From NCBI GenBank assembly GCA_935421135.1, contig OW285193.1, positions 9,418,496 through 9,482,495 of the forward strand: a stretch of DNA of 64,000 bases, written 5' to 3'. Numbering within the stretch: position 1 is the first letter of the stretch; every line of letters starts with the position of its first letter. Below, piece after piece: positions 1 through 12,308 of the stretch. Position numbers and translations under genes: made by a program. The notes below the pieces were generated by a model, which saw only the letters and a list, made by a program, of their open reading frames with translations, was not told the origin of the DNA and made no database searches. Source of the DNA: Bugulina stolonifera. Its lineage: Eukaryota; Bryozoa; Gymnolaemata; Cheilostomatida; Bugulidae.

Positions 1-163
1 TGATACCTACTATCTGATATGTTGATATCTACTATCTGATATGTTGATACCTACTGTCTGATATGTTGATACCTACTATCTGATATGTTGATACTTAATA
101 TCTGATATGTTGATAGCTACTATCTGATATGTTGATACTGACTATCTGACATGTTGATACTAA
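1..163. repeat. 22-bp tandem repeat
   Basis: About seven units of a 22-bp motif (TGATACCTACTATCTGATATGT, with point variants) run from the window edge to about 163. The array probably continues to the left of the window. It lies upstream of the last IBA57-like exon and so is probably intronic. It has no coding potential. Confidence 0.9.
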
Positions 164-469
164 ACAGCCATTTCTTGCTGCTGGTTCAACTTATGCGCAA
201 TGATTGGATATTTTGATAACATAAATAGCAATTATCCACTTCATATGTATGACAGAGTTGAGTAGTGAAAAGGTCATAATTTGTAATTCTAAATGATTAG
301 TACTTTGCTACGACTCTGGCTTAGAAGTTAGAAAAATAAATCTGAAGTTTGTGTACAATTTATACAACAAACTGAGGAATGCACAGTATTGTGGGAGAAA
401 ATTGGAGGGCAGAGAAGGCAATTTCTTATTTCGGTGAATAGCTTAGTCGTATACCTGTTTTTATTGTAG

Positions 470-686
470 TAATATCTTGGCCTATACAGACGTAAAGCTG
501 TGCTCTACCAGTAAAACAGTTGGCTCTATAAGAGGTATGGCAGGGGGTTACGGAGTGGCACTACTTAGAGTTGGTGAGGTACTCAAACCAGGTACTTCTC
601 TATATACTACTGACTCTAATGGTAACAAAGTAGATATACACACACATAGACCTCATTGGTGGCCTGATGGTGTAGGTGTTCTCTGA
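470..686 (+). CDS. IBA57: IBA57-like iron-sulfur cluster assembly factor, last exon only
   Basis: This is the 3'-terminal exon of a gene whose earlier exons lie outside the window. A pyrimidine-rich tract ending in TAG at 467-469 is the acceptor, and the stop codon is TGA at 684-686. The roughly 72 residues match the C-terminus of IBA57 (the mitochondrial YgfZ/GcvT-like family): a segment reading TVGSIRGMAGGYGVALLRV is followed by a PHWWPDG ending, as in animal IBA57. The family acts in mitochondria in maturation of 4Fe-4S proteins with ISCA1/ISCA2. The folate-binding body and the conserved family cysteine are not in view, so function rests on the tail alone. No coding sequence is visible between 1 and 469. 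Confidence 0.72.
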
Positions 687-2534
687 TTGGCTAACCAACC
701 ATATGTTCATATAACTCATTGGTGGTCAGCCTAAGTATACTGTGGACGGATGGTAGACAGCTACAATGTAAGATATTTATGTAATAATAATTGTCGTAAA
801 AATTCTGTGGTAATGGAGAACAGTGCTGTTGTATAATATAAAATAGTTTCAGTAATAATGGAAGACCTCCATAGCAGTTTAAGTTATACAATTATGTACT
901 TCCTGTTTTGGTCTGATGTTTTATATTCTATAAGACTAGTATTGCATAGAAATGGAACAAGTTGAGTTAATATAATTTGGTCTCCTTGAGAGAATAAATA
1001 CATGTATGTATGTATTACAACTCATGAACGGATAACTCTTTAATATTTATATTCCTACTAGTGGAAATCAATCTGTTTATTTTGTTCCAAATCGACTGGT
1101 GGATCATGTTGTATTCGCTGTTGGGTGTTGACCAGAAACATGGTTTGTGATATTAATGAGGCTGTACTGTACTGTGTACTGCACTGCACTCTATGTACCA
1201 TAGTGTACTAGTAGTGTACCATAATTATAGTGTACTAATAATAGTATACTATAAGAGTGTACTATATTTAGTGTACTATAAGAGTGTACTATATTTAGTG
1301 TACTATTAGTGTGTTGTTAGATCTTATACTGGTCAACATTGAATACCTGATGAGCTCAAATTGTTCATTTGAATCTCCAAAATACTGAGCGAATACTGAG
1401 CCTACATGTACTTATTGTTCTCAATGAGACAGTGACTGAAGTTGTTCTCTCTTTTATTGGTTCTCGTGATATACAATTATTGTCTCCTCATTGCCATTAC
1501 TTTGCCTGTTATAATATTATGTGTACAATATACACCGTATATATAGAGTTGTGTGCCCTTAAGGTGAGGGAAGGACAACTCTAACTTATTGCTTTGGCTT
1601 CAGTGTTTGACCTAATAATTTTGATCCAACTCACTGGATGTTTGGTGAGACCTTCAGTTAATAGTATTTTGGTTTGTTGTGGAGAGTTTAATTGTCCCAA
1701 TAAAGGCTTGCCATTAGTAGATTCACACTAGGGCTCCAAATAATATTTACTAATGTGACTAACAGAATTTTCAAGTTAAATTGTTTTTATAACAAAGGGT
1801 ATACATAGTATTACATTGTATGTTGCAGTGACAAGTTGAAAATGGAATGTAAGAGTATGGTGAGGTCAAAGCTAATAATATCAATAGTGCAAAAATATAT
1901 TTAATGATGTCAATTCTAGTTGTGATTATACTTATACATAACACAATATAGTGGACCCAACATTATGCAACAATATATGATTGTTTGTTACATAACTTAA
2001 GTGCTTGCTTATAATATTGTATTATATTTATAACCCTTATCTTGTAGATGTACATGCAGTGAAGTCAAATAGCACAATGAATCAAATAGTTTTACAACAA
2101 AATTAGCTATCAGTGGAGCTAACTATTGAAATAATAATAGTTTCATTCATCAGCTGTTTACTCTACTTGATGACGTTGATTTATACAATAACTATTTACT
2201 AGCATGACTAATCTATAGAATCGATATACACTAGTAGTGAGCAGTGCATATGCAAGGTTTGTACATATTATAATTAGTGCTGTACAACCCACCCAGGTTT
2301 GCATCAGCCACTAGAAAGGCTTATCTAATTAGAAATAATTTATATATAAATATTTAGGTAGTTCCTCATGGATCAGACAGTGTCAGTCAGTCACGGTGTG
2401 TAGAACTATACTTATTATAGAACTACAGTTTCACTGCATCCATTTACCTGTTGAACAGAGACCTACACACAGCACATATAACCTGCGTATACATACATTA
2501 TACATCAGTCTACTAGCAGAGTACATAGACTATA
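687..2534. other. Intergenic region, IBA57 to CDIPT
   Basis: No convincing exon on either strand; short open frames lack splice sites and protein-like composition. The first part should be the IBA57-like 3' UTR (an AATAAA-like run lies near 993). The last 150 bases should hold the CDIPT promoter and 5' UTR. A low-complexity GTGTACTA array lies within it. Confidence 0.6.
1151..1320. repeat. GTGTACTA-type low-complexity tandem repeat
   Basis: Degenerate repeats of (A)GTGTACTAT and TGTACTG. A 27-bp unit (AGTGTACTATAAGAGTGTACTATATTT) occurs about twice near 1,250-1,310. Probably a decayed microsatellite or minisatellite. Confidence 0.7.
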
Positions 2535-5331
2535 ATGGAGGCTAGTAGTAAATCACAGAAGATTCATGTATATTTCTACATTCCAAATATAATAGGTAAG
2601 TAAGATATTGCCATATCATAAAAGTATATTTATGGTTTTCTCTTTGCTAATTGTTGTGTATGCTTTTTTTTCTGCTAATTAGCTGAAGCAAGCCTTGTTG
2701 TGCTCTACATGTTTTATGTATATGAACACTGCATTTCATCTTGTATTAGATGTTACGCTACTATTACCAACTGCTAACACTGCAGATATTGCTCATTTTT
2801 AGGCATTTCAATGGTTTACTAGTTTACTAGTCCCTTTGGCCAGAAACAACCAGAGTTTGAAGTAAAAGGTGACTTTTTGTGACTGGTAGAGGACAAATTA
2901 GTTATTCCATTAAAATTATATTGTTTACGCCCAGTTGTGCAAACGTCAGTTGGTAACTAGGCGCTTCGTAACTGGATTGTTGATTGGGACAAGCAAGATG
3001 GTGATTCCCTAATTACAATTTAACCAAACAAACGGTTTACTGTTGCTAATGTGTTTGTTGTGTGTACTTTAGGTTACCTTAGGATAGTACTAGTACTAAT
3101 CTCTTTCTACTACATGCCCAGTGATTGTATAACAGCTGGATTTCTCTATATCCTCAGCTGTTTTCTTGACGCCTTCGATGGACATGCTGCCAGATATTTC
3201 AAACAAGGTAACCATACAACATGCTGTTATGTGTACAGTTTAGTCATTGTAAGAGAGTAGGATCTTTGATACTTGTAACAAGCTGCATAATGTAATCCAG
3301 GCGTGCTGTTTAGTTATATTAGAGATGACCTACATGTATTCTTTCTGCCTGGGTTCCAAACCTTCTAAAGCAGGACGATTAATACAGCGGGACATTGCTG
3401 TCGCTTTCTCACAACCAATCAGCATTCACCTTTGAAGTGGAACATGTGATTAAAATAAGATCTCGTCTTGTATTTGTAGAGTCTATGTTTGGAGGTGTAC
3501 TGGATCTAATGACAGATAGGGTGATAGCTCCTATTGGCCTACTAGTCACCCTGTCTATGCTCTACCCTCAGTACGCTCTCCTCTTCCAGATATTTCTCAT
3601 CCTAGACATATCTAGTCACTGGCTTCACCTGCACAGGTAACTCCATGCCACGCTTGACCTATGACATCATCAAGGTCACGTGTACTTTCTAGGCTATCGG
3701 TTGTTTCCTTCTCAGCTCAGAACATCTAGAAGTTTCCACATGCTCTGCTTTTCCTGGGCTGTGTAAATGTGGTGCTAACTGCTAACCTATTCGAATAATG
3801 TTTGACATGACCTGTGACTGAACGACAATGTTACATGAACCGAAGGACTAAGGCTAAGTTCAGCTCATCTGCTTTGCTTGTGGTTGTAGCCCAGGATTGT
3901 ATTTTGTTGCCTTAGTTTCCAGGCAGTGGCAGGTATATTTTACAAGCAACTGAAACGAAATTCTATTTGTAGCCTACTTACATGTAGTAGTTCTGAGGCA
4001 ACAAAGCCTGAGTTCTTCCTCCTATTTTTCTATATAGCGGGATGAGTTTTTATTAAATTTATTTAGCGTATAACATCATGATGTATTTGGAGTATATTCA
4101 CACATAAATGTATATTTTCAGCTCCATATTGTCAGGGAAATGTAGTCACAAGTCTATGGATGAAAACTCTAACGCTTTAATGAAATTTTACTATAGCAAC
4201 AGGGTGAGTACTCGTATTTATTATTCTATATACTTCTTTTATGAATTCAAATTTAACCATAGACCTGCCTTTTAGTGTATTCTTAATCACTAACGTTATA
4301 CTCAGTAGTGTACTTGCATACATTATATCAGAAATTATCATAATATCACAGTAACCATACTTGATTAAAGTATGTGTTGGCACTACGTTTGTACACGTTT
4401 ATGTACAAATGTAAATGTAAATAAATACAGTATTTTATATGCCAGAAGTGTTGCATTTTTATGCCAAAATACAACGTAGTATCACTCTGCATAATGGATG
4501 TACATAATAATGTATATGTCTAATGTAGAGTGTAGACTTATATGTATGTTATCAGGTGTGGAGGGGGAGGGGGCGTATTGGAGACCCCTTTGTTAGCAAG
4601 TTTTAGCCGCTATTTCCCCAACACATGTGTATGTGAACACACTAGTCATATGTCACATAAACATGTATAATGCATGCCTACCATTATAAGCAGGCAGATA
4701 GACAGGCAGATAAACAGATAGACAAACAGACAGACAGGATTTACTATATTATTATTGTATCATTACCAATCTCTATTCCAGTCAAGTATATTTTTTTCCA
4801 AATTAAATTTGTTGTTTATTCTATTTGTAGACATTTCTGTTTACAATGGCTGCTGGGAATGAGCTGTTCTTTGTGGCTATTTATATTCTGCACTTTAGCC
4901 AAGGTCCACTAGGTAAGTATTTTATAGGAACTAAATTTACAAGTAGTTATCTGCTCTCTGCTTCTATTGCATGAAGAATAACTCCTAATTTATTGCTTAT
5001 GAAACATAAAGTGTGCAGTGTGCATGTAAATTATTCAGTTATTGTAGCAGTAGTATATCGTTCAAGCATTTTTATATTACATAAAAAATAATAACTTAGA
5101 ATATTTTAGCCTTATAAATGTTTTATTTCAGATTTTTCTTTACATGCTTAGTGAAATATAGCATAAGCGAATGTCTTTTTGATCTTATTTTTAGTGGCTG
5201 GGACCGGACTGTTCCTTATCATGGCTGTTCTGACTGCCCCGATAGCGTTATTCAAGACTATCATTAGCGTCATTCAACTTAAAACTGCAGTATCCAAGAT
5301 GGCCGACATTGATATGCAGAGAAGGAAGTGA
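2535..5331 (+). CDS. CDIPT: CDP-diacylglycerol--inositol 3-phosphatidyltransferase (phosphatidylinositol synthase)
   Basis: Makes phosphatidylinositol from CDP-diacylglycerol and myo-inositol in the ER membrane. Six exons: 2535-2595, 3073-3207, 3480-3636, 4122-4203, 4831-4912, 5195-5331. All junctions are GT-AG, phases agree, and the spliced CDS is 654 nt (217 residues plus stop), close to the usual animal length of about 213. The CDP-alcohol phosphotransferase signature spans the exon 2/3 join: DAFDGHAAR, then FGGVLDLMTDR, giving the DGxxAR...G...D...D metal-binding and catalytic residues. Several hydrophobic segments follow, as expected for a six-helix membrane enzyme. The N-terminus (FYIPNIIGYLRI) and the AGNELFF motif are also typical of the family. 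The ATG at 2535 is the first in-frame start before the conserved N-terminus. It looks intact. Confidence 0.96.
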
Positions 5332-6089
5332 ATGTTATTAATGGTTTATCTATAGTTCAACCTAGGATATATTATATTTACTCTGTTAGACATTCAACTA
5401 TTACAAAGACATTCTAATTAGCAAAAGTCACCCTTTTACTAATCTTAAGAATAATGGGAAATCAAATTGTTTGGCAGGCATTTTGGTAGCACTTCATATA
5501 AACCCAAGAGCATTCACATTACCCATAGGGGTTTAGTCTAAGTAATCACTCATGACATGTTAAGATAGTAGGTGCTGATCAATGGTACATTTACTAGTTT
5601 TACTAAATACTTTATTATATTGTATTACTATCTGTATTTCTATCTAGCTAATCTTTGTACATCTAAAAGTTGCTATGAGCATTTTTATAAGTATTTTTTA
5701 TTATATCAGTGTATATATTTTATTTTTCTATTATGTATATTTTACTTGAACTAATCTATAATGATCGCTGGCATTTAGTTTTTAATTTGAACGAAAGTTG
5801 ATCACTTTTATTCCCAGCTTCTCAGTATTAATAGTTGGTTTATGTAAAATATCCTCAGTATTATTGTACATGTATTTATCTGGACTAGTTGAAACCATTT
5901 TGTGCTTTTAAACAATATTTTGTACATTTAGCAGAATGGCTGAACCAATTATACATATCTGTGACAATTACCCTAAATGTATATTTATGGAGTTTTCTAC
6001 TATTACAAATTGTAACAGGTTAGGCCTGATAGGTGGGTGAGGGTATGGCGTCATGTCTCGTTGGCATCTCACAGGGTGCACAGTCTATT
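5332..6089. other. Convergent 3' intergenic region
   Basis: Lies between the ends of CDIPT (+) and the unrecognised minus-strand gene, so it should hold both 3' UTRs. It is AT-rich, and I see no exon. On the minus strand an AATAAA at 5807-5812 sits about 280 bases past the stop of the minus-strand gene and could be its poly(A) signal. Confidence 0.55.
5807..5812 (-). promoter_or_regulatory. Possible poly(A) signal of the 181-residue gene
   Basis: AATAAA on the minus strand, about 280 bases downstream of the stop at 6090-6092. Its position fits, but in AT-rich DNA the hexamer is common by chance. Confidence 0.3.
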
Positions 6090-8227
6090 CTATGAGCTTT
6101 TGTGTTCTAAGGGGAACGTGAAACCTTTTGGATTTCCATGTCGTAATGTCAGTCTCGGTAGACTATTATCTTCTGCAATGGGTGTGGTTAACTGATTCAG
6201 CTCTACATGTAGTTGTCTTCTCAATGCTGATCTACTGCTCTCACTTGTGCTTGTAAACCTAAACCAAACCGTATAGTTTCTGCAGGAGTTTCAATACAAT
6301 AGTATAATAGTAACAATATTACGAGCAACTTTCTGAATATAAATGTAATAATAGAATAGACTCGGTGTCTCACCTTGAGTGGATGTCTGACTGAGTGCTG
6401 GTACGCCTCGTATGATGTACTTCTTTAAAAGATGGCTGAATACCTTTTGTTGGGTTCTCTGCACTATTGCCTCGAGCACCTGCCATATATATACATGTAC
6501 ATGTACTACTAAAGAGCACCTGCCATATACAATATAATTTATATACTACTTAGCCTTGGGCAATCATTTACAGCAAGCAGTTGTAAATATATATGCCTAG
6601 ACAAAAATCTTATACCTGTAAATTACTAGGCCTTGGGGATGGGTAGGCAAAAGGCTTTAGGAGAAAGGACAATTCCAATTTGTAATCAAAAGCTTGGGAT
6701 GATCCATGAGGGGAATTTGCTGTGAGGGTTCGTATTTCTTTGGCATTTTTATGCACCTAATTGGCCCATTCCCCAACCTTTCAGGACCTCTATTAACCTA
6801 TATTACTACCTGTATAATCGTACTTCCTGTATTACTACCTGTATAATTGTATTTCCTGTATTACTGTATTACTACCTGTATAATCGTATTTCCTGTATTA
6901 CTACCTGTATAATTGTATTTCCTGTATTACTGTATTACTACCTGTATAATCGTATTTCCTGTATTACTGTATTACTACCTGTATAATCGTATTTCCTGTA
7001 TTACTACCTGTATAATCGTATTTCCTGTATTACTACCTGTATAATCGTATTTCCTGTATTACTACCTGTATAATCGTATTTCCTGTATTACTACCTGTAT
7101 AATCGTATTTCCTGTATTACTACCTGTATAATCGTATTTCCTGTATTACTGTATTACTACCTGTATAATCGTATTTCCCGTATTACTGTATTACTACCTG
7201 TATAATCGCATTTCCTGTATTACTACCTGTATAATCGTATTTCCTGTATTAGTACCTTGATTTGGGCTCTGAGTGATATGCTCACACATGAGCTGCTTGA
7301 GGTTCTCACTTGCCTCTCTGTACTCCCTCTGTTTCTGATTGTGGTGAGAGTCGGATTTTAGTGATGTGCTTCTTGGAGTTATCTCTACCATGCAATATTC
7401 TGAACCTGCAGATAAAATACATGTAGTGTAGCGCAACAATAATATTGTTACAGAATTGAGATTGCATTCACAATAGTACCACAAAATACAGGCAAATAAA
7501 ACAAATGTCAACAAAATGTAGGAATTTATGATCCATTCTACCATACGCAATGAACAACTTCAACGATGACTACATCTGCAGGTTACTTTAATTACATGTC
7601 TATACATGGGTGGTAGGGCATTATTTGTTAAAGATTTCAGTTGTCCATAACCTCGCGCTTAGAAACTAAAACATATTGCGTCAGCTACATGTAGCCGTGT
7701 TCTGCCTCAATTTCAGTTACTAAATGCAGGTCAAGGTTAGACTATGTCATCACAACTGACGGCTCACCATTAAGTACACGCTGTCCTGTTAGTTGGTTAG
7801 TTTGTAGCAGCTCCTGGATGGAAGGACTGCAAATGAAGTTGGAGCACTGAAATAGTAAAATGAAAGAAGCAGCCTGAGCTCATGACAATTGCAGATAGCT
7901 AGTACATCCCACTATAGCTTATACGTGTATTATATATAAAAATTCCTCACCTTAATATACTTGTACAAGTATATAATATAATATATAATGTAATATATAA
8001 TAAAATATATAATATAATATAATATACATAGAACACTATTACAGATGCATTGCATAAGTTTGAGTTGTTTCTGCAAACTCGCTAACTTGATTTGCAAATA
8101 AATTGAGTCCACTTTCACCTTTAAATAAATTATTATGGTCTTTTCAATGTAGGTATTTGGAAAAGTGTCATAGAAAAGACACAACGTAACGGAAAAGTTG
8201 TCTCACCTGCTGGTCTAACGCAGACAT
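6090..8227 (-). CDS. Unrecognised 181-residue protein, five exons
   Basis: I do not recognise this protein. Exons in transcript order: 8227-8207, 7846-7768, 7405-7256, 6479-6374, 6279-6090. Phases agree at all four GT-AG junctions, the total is 546 nt, and an in-frame TAA lies upstream of the ATG (8227-8225). The first exon encodes only seven residues (MSALDQQ). Exon 3 is charged and probably helical (HHNQKQREYREASENLKQLM). Exon 4 and the start of exon 5 are Ser/Thr-rich. The C-terminus holds a Leu/Arg helix (SALRRQLHVELNQL) and a compact end (TLRHGNPKGFTFPLEH). There is no signal peptide or membrane segment. The donor of exon 3 abuts a 29-bp minisatellite made from donor-like sequence. Gene reality is supported by splicing consistency rather than homology. 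It is convergent with CDIPT. Confidence 0.68.
6800..7255. repeat. 29-bp minisatellite in intron 3 of the 181-residue gene
   Basis: About fifteen units of a 29-bp motif (TATTACTACCTGTATAATCG plus TATTTCCTG), some with an extra 8-bp TATTACTG. On the minus strand (the gene's sense) each unit reads ...ACAG/GTAGTAATAC..., a good 5' splice-site match. The array starts exactly at the true donor of exon 3 (GT at 7255-7254), as if the first intron bases had been amplified. Confidence 0.9.
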
Positions 8228-11200
8228 GTCTAAGTATTATGTACAATTCTAAGCAGTTACATTGTAGATGCCTTGATGCTGATTCTACTAGCAGCAACTG
8301 ATGAATAGGATGTACATCACAGATATACATCAATAAATTAATTGACAGTGCCATGTACTCCAATTATCATTATATTGATTGGTTATGTCTTCTCTTGGGA
8401 CTGATCCAATAAACATTTTACATTGTCTTCATATATTTATCACCAGTATTGTAAACAGAAACTATATAAATATAGATAAAATATCATCACCATTCGGTCC
8501 TCTTGCAAAAGTTCTAAAATCAATACTTTGTAATATAAGTTATACAATTCCTAAACACTTGTGTGGCTAGTTTCATTGTTGAGGAGTTTTGTTATTGGCA
8601 AAATTATAATAAGTAGATGTGATTATCAGTCAGAACAAATACCACATGTTATCCAAGTCAAACCTTGGAATTGTCCTATCTACATGTATATCATTTCATG
8701 ATATGATGTCATATATGCATTTATTATTTCTAATTGTAGAAGTGCAATTACATACATATGCTCATAACTTATGCCCATAAATACTCTATATTCATTAGAG
8801 CTAGATGATATTTTTATCCTAGGTGCAACATCCGTGAAAACAATTTACCACCAATATGTGGGGTGCATCTGAGCTCCTTCCAACTATCTACCTACCCTGT
8901 ATATCCTCTACACATTACCTCGGTCTAAGAAAGCAGTCAGTGGTGCATAGCATCTCAATCTTATATAGAATTAGACATTTTTATATACCAGGTGAGCTTG
9001 AATGATTAGAAAATCTGACTGCGTGTTTTATTACGACAGAGGAAGCTTTTCCATCAAATGGAAGAAATCCGTGACAGCTTTGTCACTTTTGCCATAAGTT
9101 GTATATGTGAATGTCCATATAGGGCAATGGCCAGTCGGTTGCTTCTAAGTGTCCAAATAGAATAAGAACAAGTGAAGCGCATACATTGCACCTGCTATTT
9201 CAAAGTAAGCATGTGTTAAAGTGTATAGGACTCAATCAAGTTTGGAGGTAGGTTTACTCCCTCACTTCTACATAAATTATAAGAATTCTAATGCAGAACA
9301 GTAAAAGCCAGTGTAGGTACCATTTGCTTGGAGTTGTCATCTTCACAAACAAGGCATCTACACCGTCAAAGATCGCATGTGATTTTACCTTGTGAACCTT
9401 CTGATATATTAGTGGGTGAACATTTTACACACTAAATTTTGAATACGGCAAAAATGCTTCCCACACTATCTCTTCTCCACCCTCAACACTGCCTACAGCT
9501 AAATGGTGTCTGATAAAATTCTCTTTTTTAGTTGAAATGCTATTTCAAAGCATCATAAACAAGAAAGTGTATATTATACTCACTATATAGTATATACTTA
9601 TGGCTTGTGGTAATTTACTTGCTGCTTGCTATGTTGCTGTGTTTACCAAAGAAGATTGAAGTAGAGACTGGCCCACCTCTGTGCCCCTTGTACCTCTTTA
9701 TATTGCTACCATTGCTGCTTGGTATGTAACATAATGCATTGGCAATAGAACATCAATATTGTTATTGTAGGCAATAACTTTTAGACACTTAAAAGATAGA
9801 AAATATCTGGCTACCACTAACCAGGAAGCAGATGCGGATCTAAAATGGACCATAAAAAGTCCATTCAGTAATCTCGTTTACCGACTTGTCATATGCTCAT
9901 ATCAAACGCTGACACCCAACCCAACACTGGTATGTAGTTCTATTCTAACTAGATATTTGAGCTGAACGCAAAGTGTTCTCGCTATCCCTTCTAGTATTGT
10001 TTAATTAATACAAAAAGAAAAACTAAAGGCATGACAAATCCTAAGAGTCAACAAAGGAATTTACTACTCAGAAGTGCATATTTTGTAGTTGTCTTCTTTT
10101 TAAGGTTTGCCAATTCGCTGTAGTGTGGCCTAAGCAATAACAAACCTATGTCGTTTACGATGAGCAATAGAGTTATTTTCTCTATAAATAAAGCTGGTAA
10201 AATCATAAATAAATTATGTATAAAAACTTACAAGTAACTACAAAACTGCGAATAAAAATGATTTTGTGAAGTTATTATTTAAAAAATTAATATTAGTGTT
10301 ATATCAAAGTTTCTATAAACTTTGGTTATATCAAAAACAACTATATTAGCGTAACACGAGCCAGTTTCCGGTAGCTTTTGCAGGTACGATAAAAATATAA
10401 AAAATTATAAAATAAAAATAAACTATAATAAATATAATATATGTTTAATATTATAATTATAAATGCTACATAATTGATGCCGAAATTATTTTGTATTTAT
10501 GACAGGGCACTGCCAGCGATAAACTGAGACTAAAAAGTAATAAATAATTTATTATAATTATATTATTATAAAAATAATAATTCTTATAGACTTATAAAAG
10601 AAATGATTGAATTAATAAAATAATAAAAAGAAAACTCACCGGCGTGCCCAGCCCCTTCCAGCTTGCAATGCTAGGTGCCAGCGCTGGCCAACTCCCTGTG
10701 TGAAAGGCTCGGATGATATGGCCTTTGTTGGCACTGCCAACAAAGGCCATATCATCCGAGCCTTTCACACAGGGAGTTGGCCAGTGAATTTTACTGAAGA
10801 ACCCTGGCTACGGCCAAAAATTATTTATTAATATTTTATTATTAATGTTTTACATGAGGCATTTTGATTTTTACATGGAGTCATGCAAGCCAGCATGTCT
10901 TCCAAGGCAACTCCTCTAGCCCTGCCACTGCCACTTGGCAGGGCTAGAGGAGTTGCCCTGCAACATAAAATATTAATAAATAATTTTTGGCCGTAGCCAG
11001 GGTTCTTCAGTAAAATTTGACAAACAAAAATCTACATGAGAGGCTACATGAGATTGTGCAATATTAGGCTACATTTAACAGGAGCATGTGGCTTAGTTGT
11101 AGGCATAGCCCTGCTAGGAATAACCAACCTGATCAATCCTCTGGAATCAGGGCCAGTAGCCTAGGAGAAGACCAAACCCTATCATAGTAATGGTACTTAA

Positions 11201-11377
11201 AGATTTGATGGCAGTAAATTAGTTTTATAAAATAACATATTATTTTGTAGATTGCTAACCTACCAACTATTTATTATTTGCAGAGAGAGTAAGTGGATCA
11301 TTGAAAATATATCTTTGTATTCTTTTGCTCATTAAATGTAAATGTGCACGTTAATACATGTATGATATATTACAGGT
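8228..11377. other. Gene-poor region between the 181-residue gene and NDUFB2
   Basis: No exon I can support. 8,228-10,640 is AT-rich single-copy DNA, strongly so at 10,190-10,640. 10,640-11,020 is a foldback repeat with three nested or adjacent palindromes. A splice acceptor (TACAG at 11,371-11,375) just before the NDUFB2 ATG suggests a 5' UTR intron, so a non-coding first exon may lie here. Confidence 0.5.
10640..11020. mobile_element. Composite foldback (inverted-repeat) element
   Basis: Three inverted repeats are visible. (1) 10,685-10,783: near-perfect palindrome with arms of about 49 bases, starting TGGCCAACTCCC. (2) 10,906-10,957: 22-base arms starting GGCAACTCCTCTAGCC around an 8-base loop. 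(3) An outer pair, 10,787 to about 10,838 against about 10,966-11,017, with arms of about 50 bases holding TTTTACTGAAGAACCCTGGC. Parts match, in rearranged order, the tail of the SINE at 49,857-50,139, so it may be a multiply inverted relic of that family. RNA from it would fold into strong hairpins. Confidence 0.8.
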
Positions 11378-12077
11378 ATGTCTCTAAGACAAGTATTGCG
11401 TCTCCACAGGCGGAGTATAAGAACTTTACCTGTCAGAAGTGTATCACATGCTCCTTTGCCTCCCCCGTCCAGTTTGGGAAATATTGGAGAATATATTGAA
11501 CCAAAATGGGTGACAGAAGAACATGCTCAGTAAGTTTATTACAGCAAGTTCTCATCTGGGGTATCTTGTTTATATAGATCACTGAAGCTGAACAGAACAT
11601 AGAATTGGTTCGACGTTGCTAGATTATATTTGCAGATCGACTACTGTACATCAATAGATAGATTTATGTATAATTTATTATATTATCCATGCTTGCAGAC
11701 CTTCATACAGAGAAAGTAATCACATCCCTCGCTGGTCACACAGAGTCGCTACATTCTGTAGCGCCCTCGTTTGGACCTGGATATTGTCAGGGTTTTACTA
11801 TGAATCTGAGCATGTGTTTGTAAGTATACACTATGCACCATTCATACTTGCTTCTATCTTCTAGTTGCTCCGGAATATTGATGCAAGTAAAAGCTTAGTT
11901 TTTCACTTACTAAACTTTATACCAGTTGCACTACAGATCATGTGCTGTGCATTAACCAATTGCCTACCACTGTTTACAGTATATTTATGCTTTCAGGGAC
12001 ATTTTCCATGGCCAGATGCTTCAAAATGGACAGACAAAGAATTAGGAATTCCTGACACCCTGGAACTCGACGAATAG
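11378..12077 (+). CDS. NDUFB2: NADH dehydrogenase 1 beta subcomplex subunit 2 (complex I accessory subunit)
   Basis: Accessory subunit of the membrane arm of mitochondrial complex I. Exons: 11378-11529, 11699-11819, 11997-12077; total 354 nt (117 residues plus stop), with consistent phases and GT-AG borders. The N-terminus is Arg-rich and lacks acidic residues (MSLRQVLRLHRRSIRTLPVR), as expected for a mitochondrial presequence. One hydrophobic helix (FCSALVWTWILSGFYY) is followed by the family's C-terminal signature: GHFPWPDASKWTDKELGIP closely matches animal NDUFB2. A splice acceptor ends at 11,375, directly before the start codon, so an upstream non-coding exon is likely. The gene looks intact. 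Confidence 0.93.
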
Positions 12078-12302
12078 ATTGTACCATGTTTGCTGTACAT
12101 ATATTATATAGGCTCGTCGCTGGTCAAGATGGTAGATAAATATACCAATTGTGTGTTTCTAGGCACTAAGGTGGGAATCTGACTTGTAGTGTAAAGTAGA
12201 ATTTCGAATTCCCACATACAGTCTCATGACGTAGATTTTATATTTAATTAAAACGTCAAGTGTTGTTGGTCGTTTGATAATTGGTTGTACTATATTTATT
12301 GG

Positions 12303-12308
12303 AATAAA
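12303..12308 (+). promoter_or_regulatory. Probable NDUFB2 poly(A) signal
   Basis: AATAAA about 226 bases past the NDUFB2 stop codon, in a suitable place for a short 3' UTR. Confidence 0.5.

Noticed and set aside
6374..6479. Alternative frame of exon 4 of the 181-residue gene (VLEAIVQRTQQKVFSHLLKK...)
   Set aside because: It looks protein-like, but the phases of exons 3 and 5 require the other frame; the chosen frame is open across both junctions.
6800..7255. CRISPR-like array
   Set aside because: Units are contiguous 29-bp tandem copies without unique spacers; this is a eukaryotic minisatellite.
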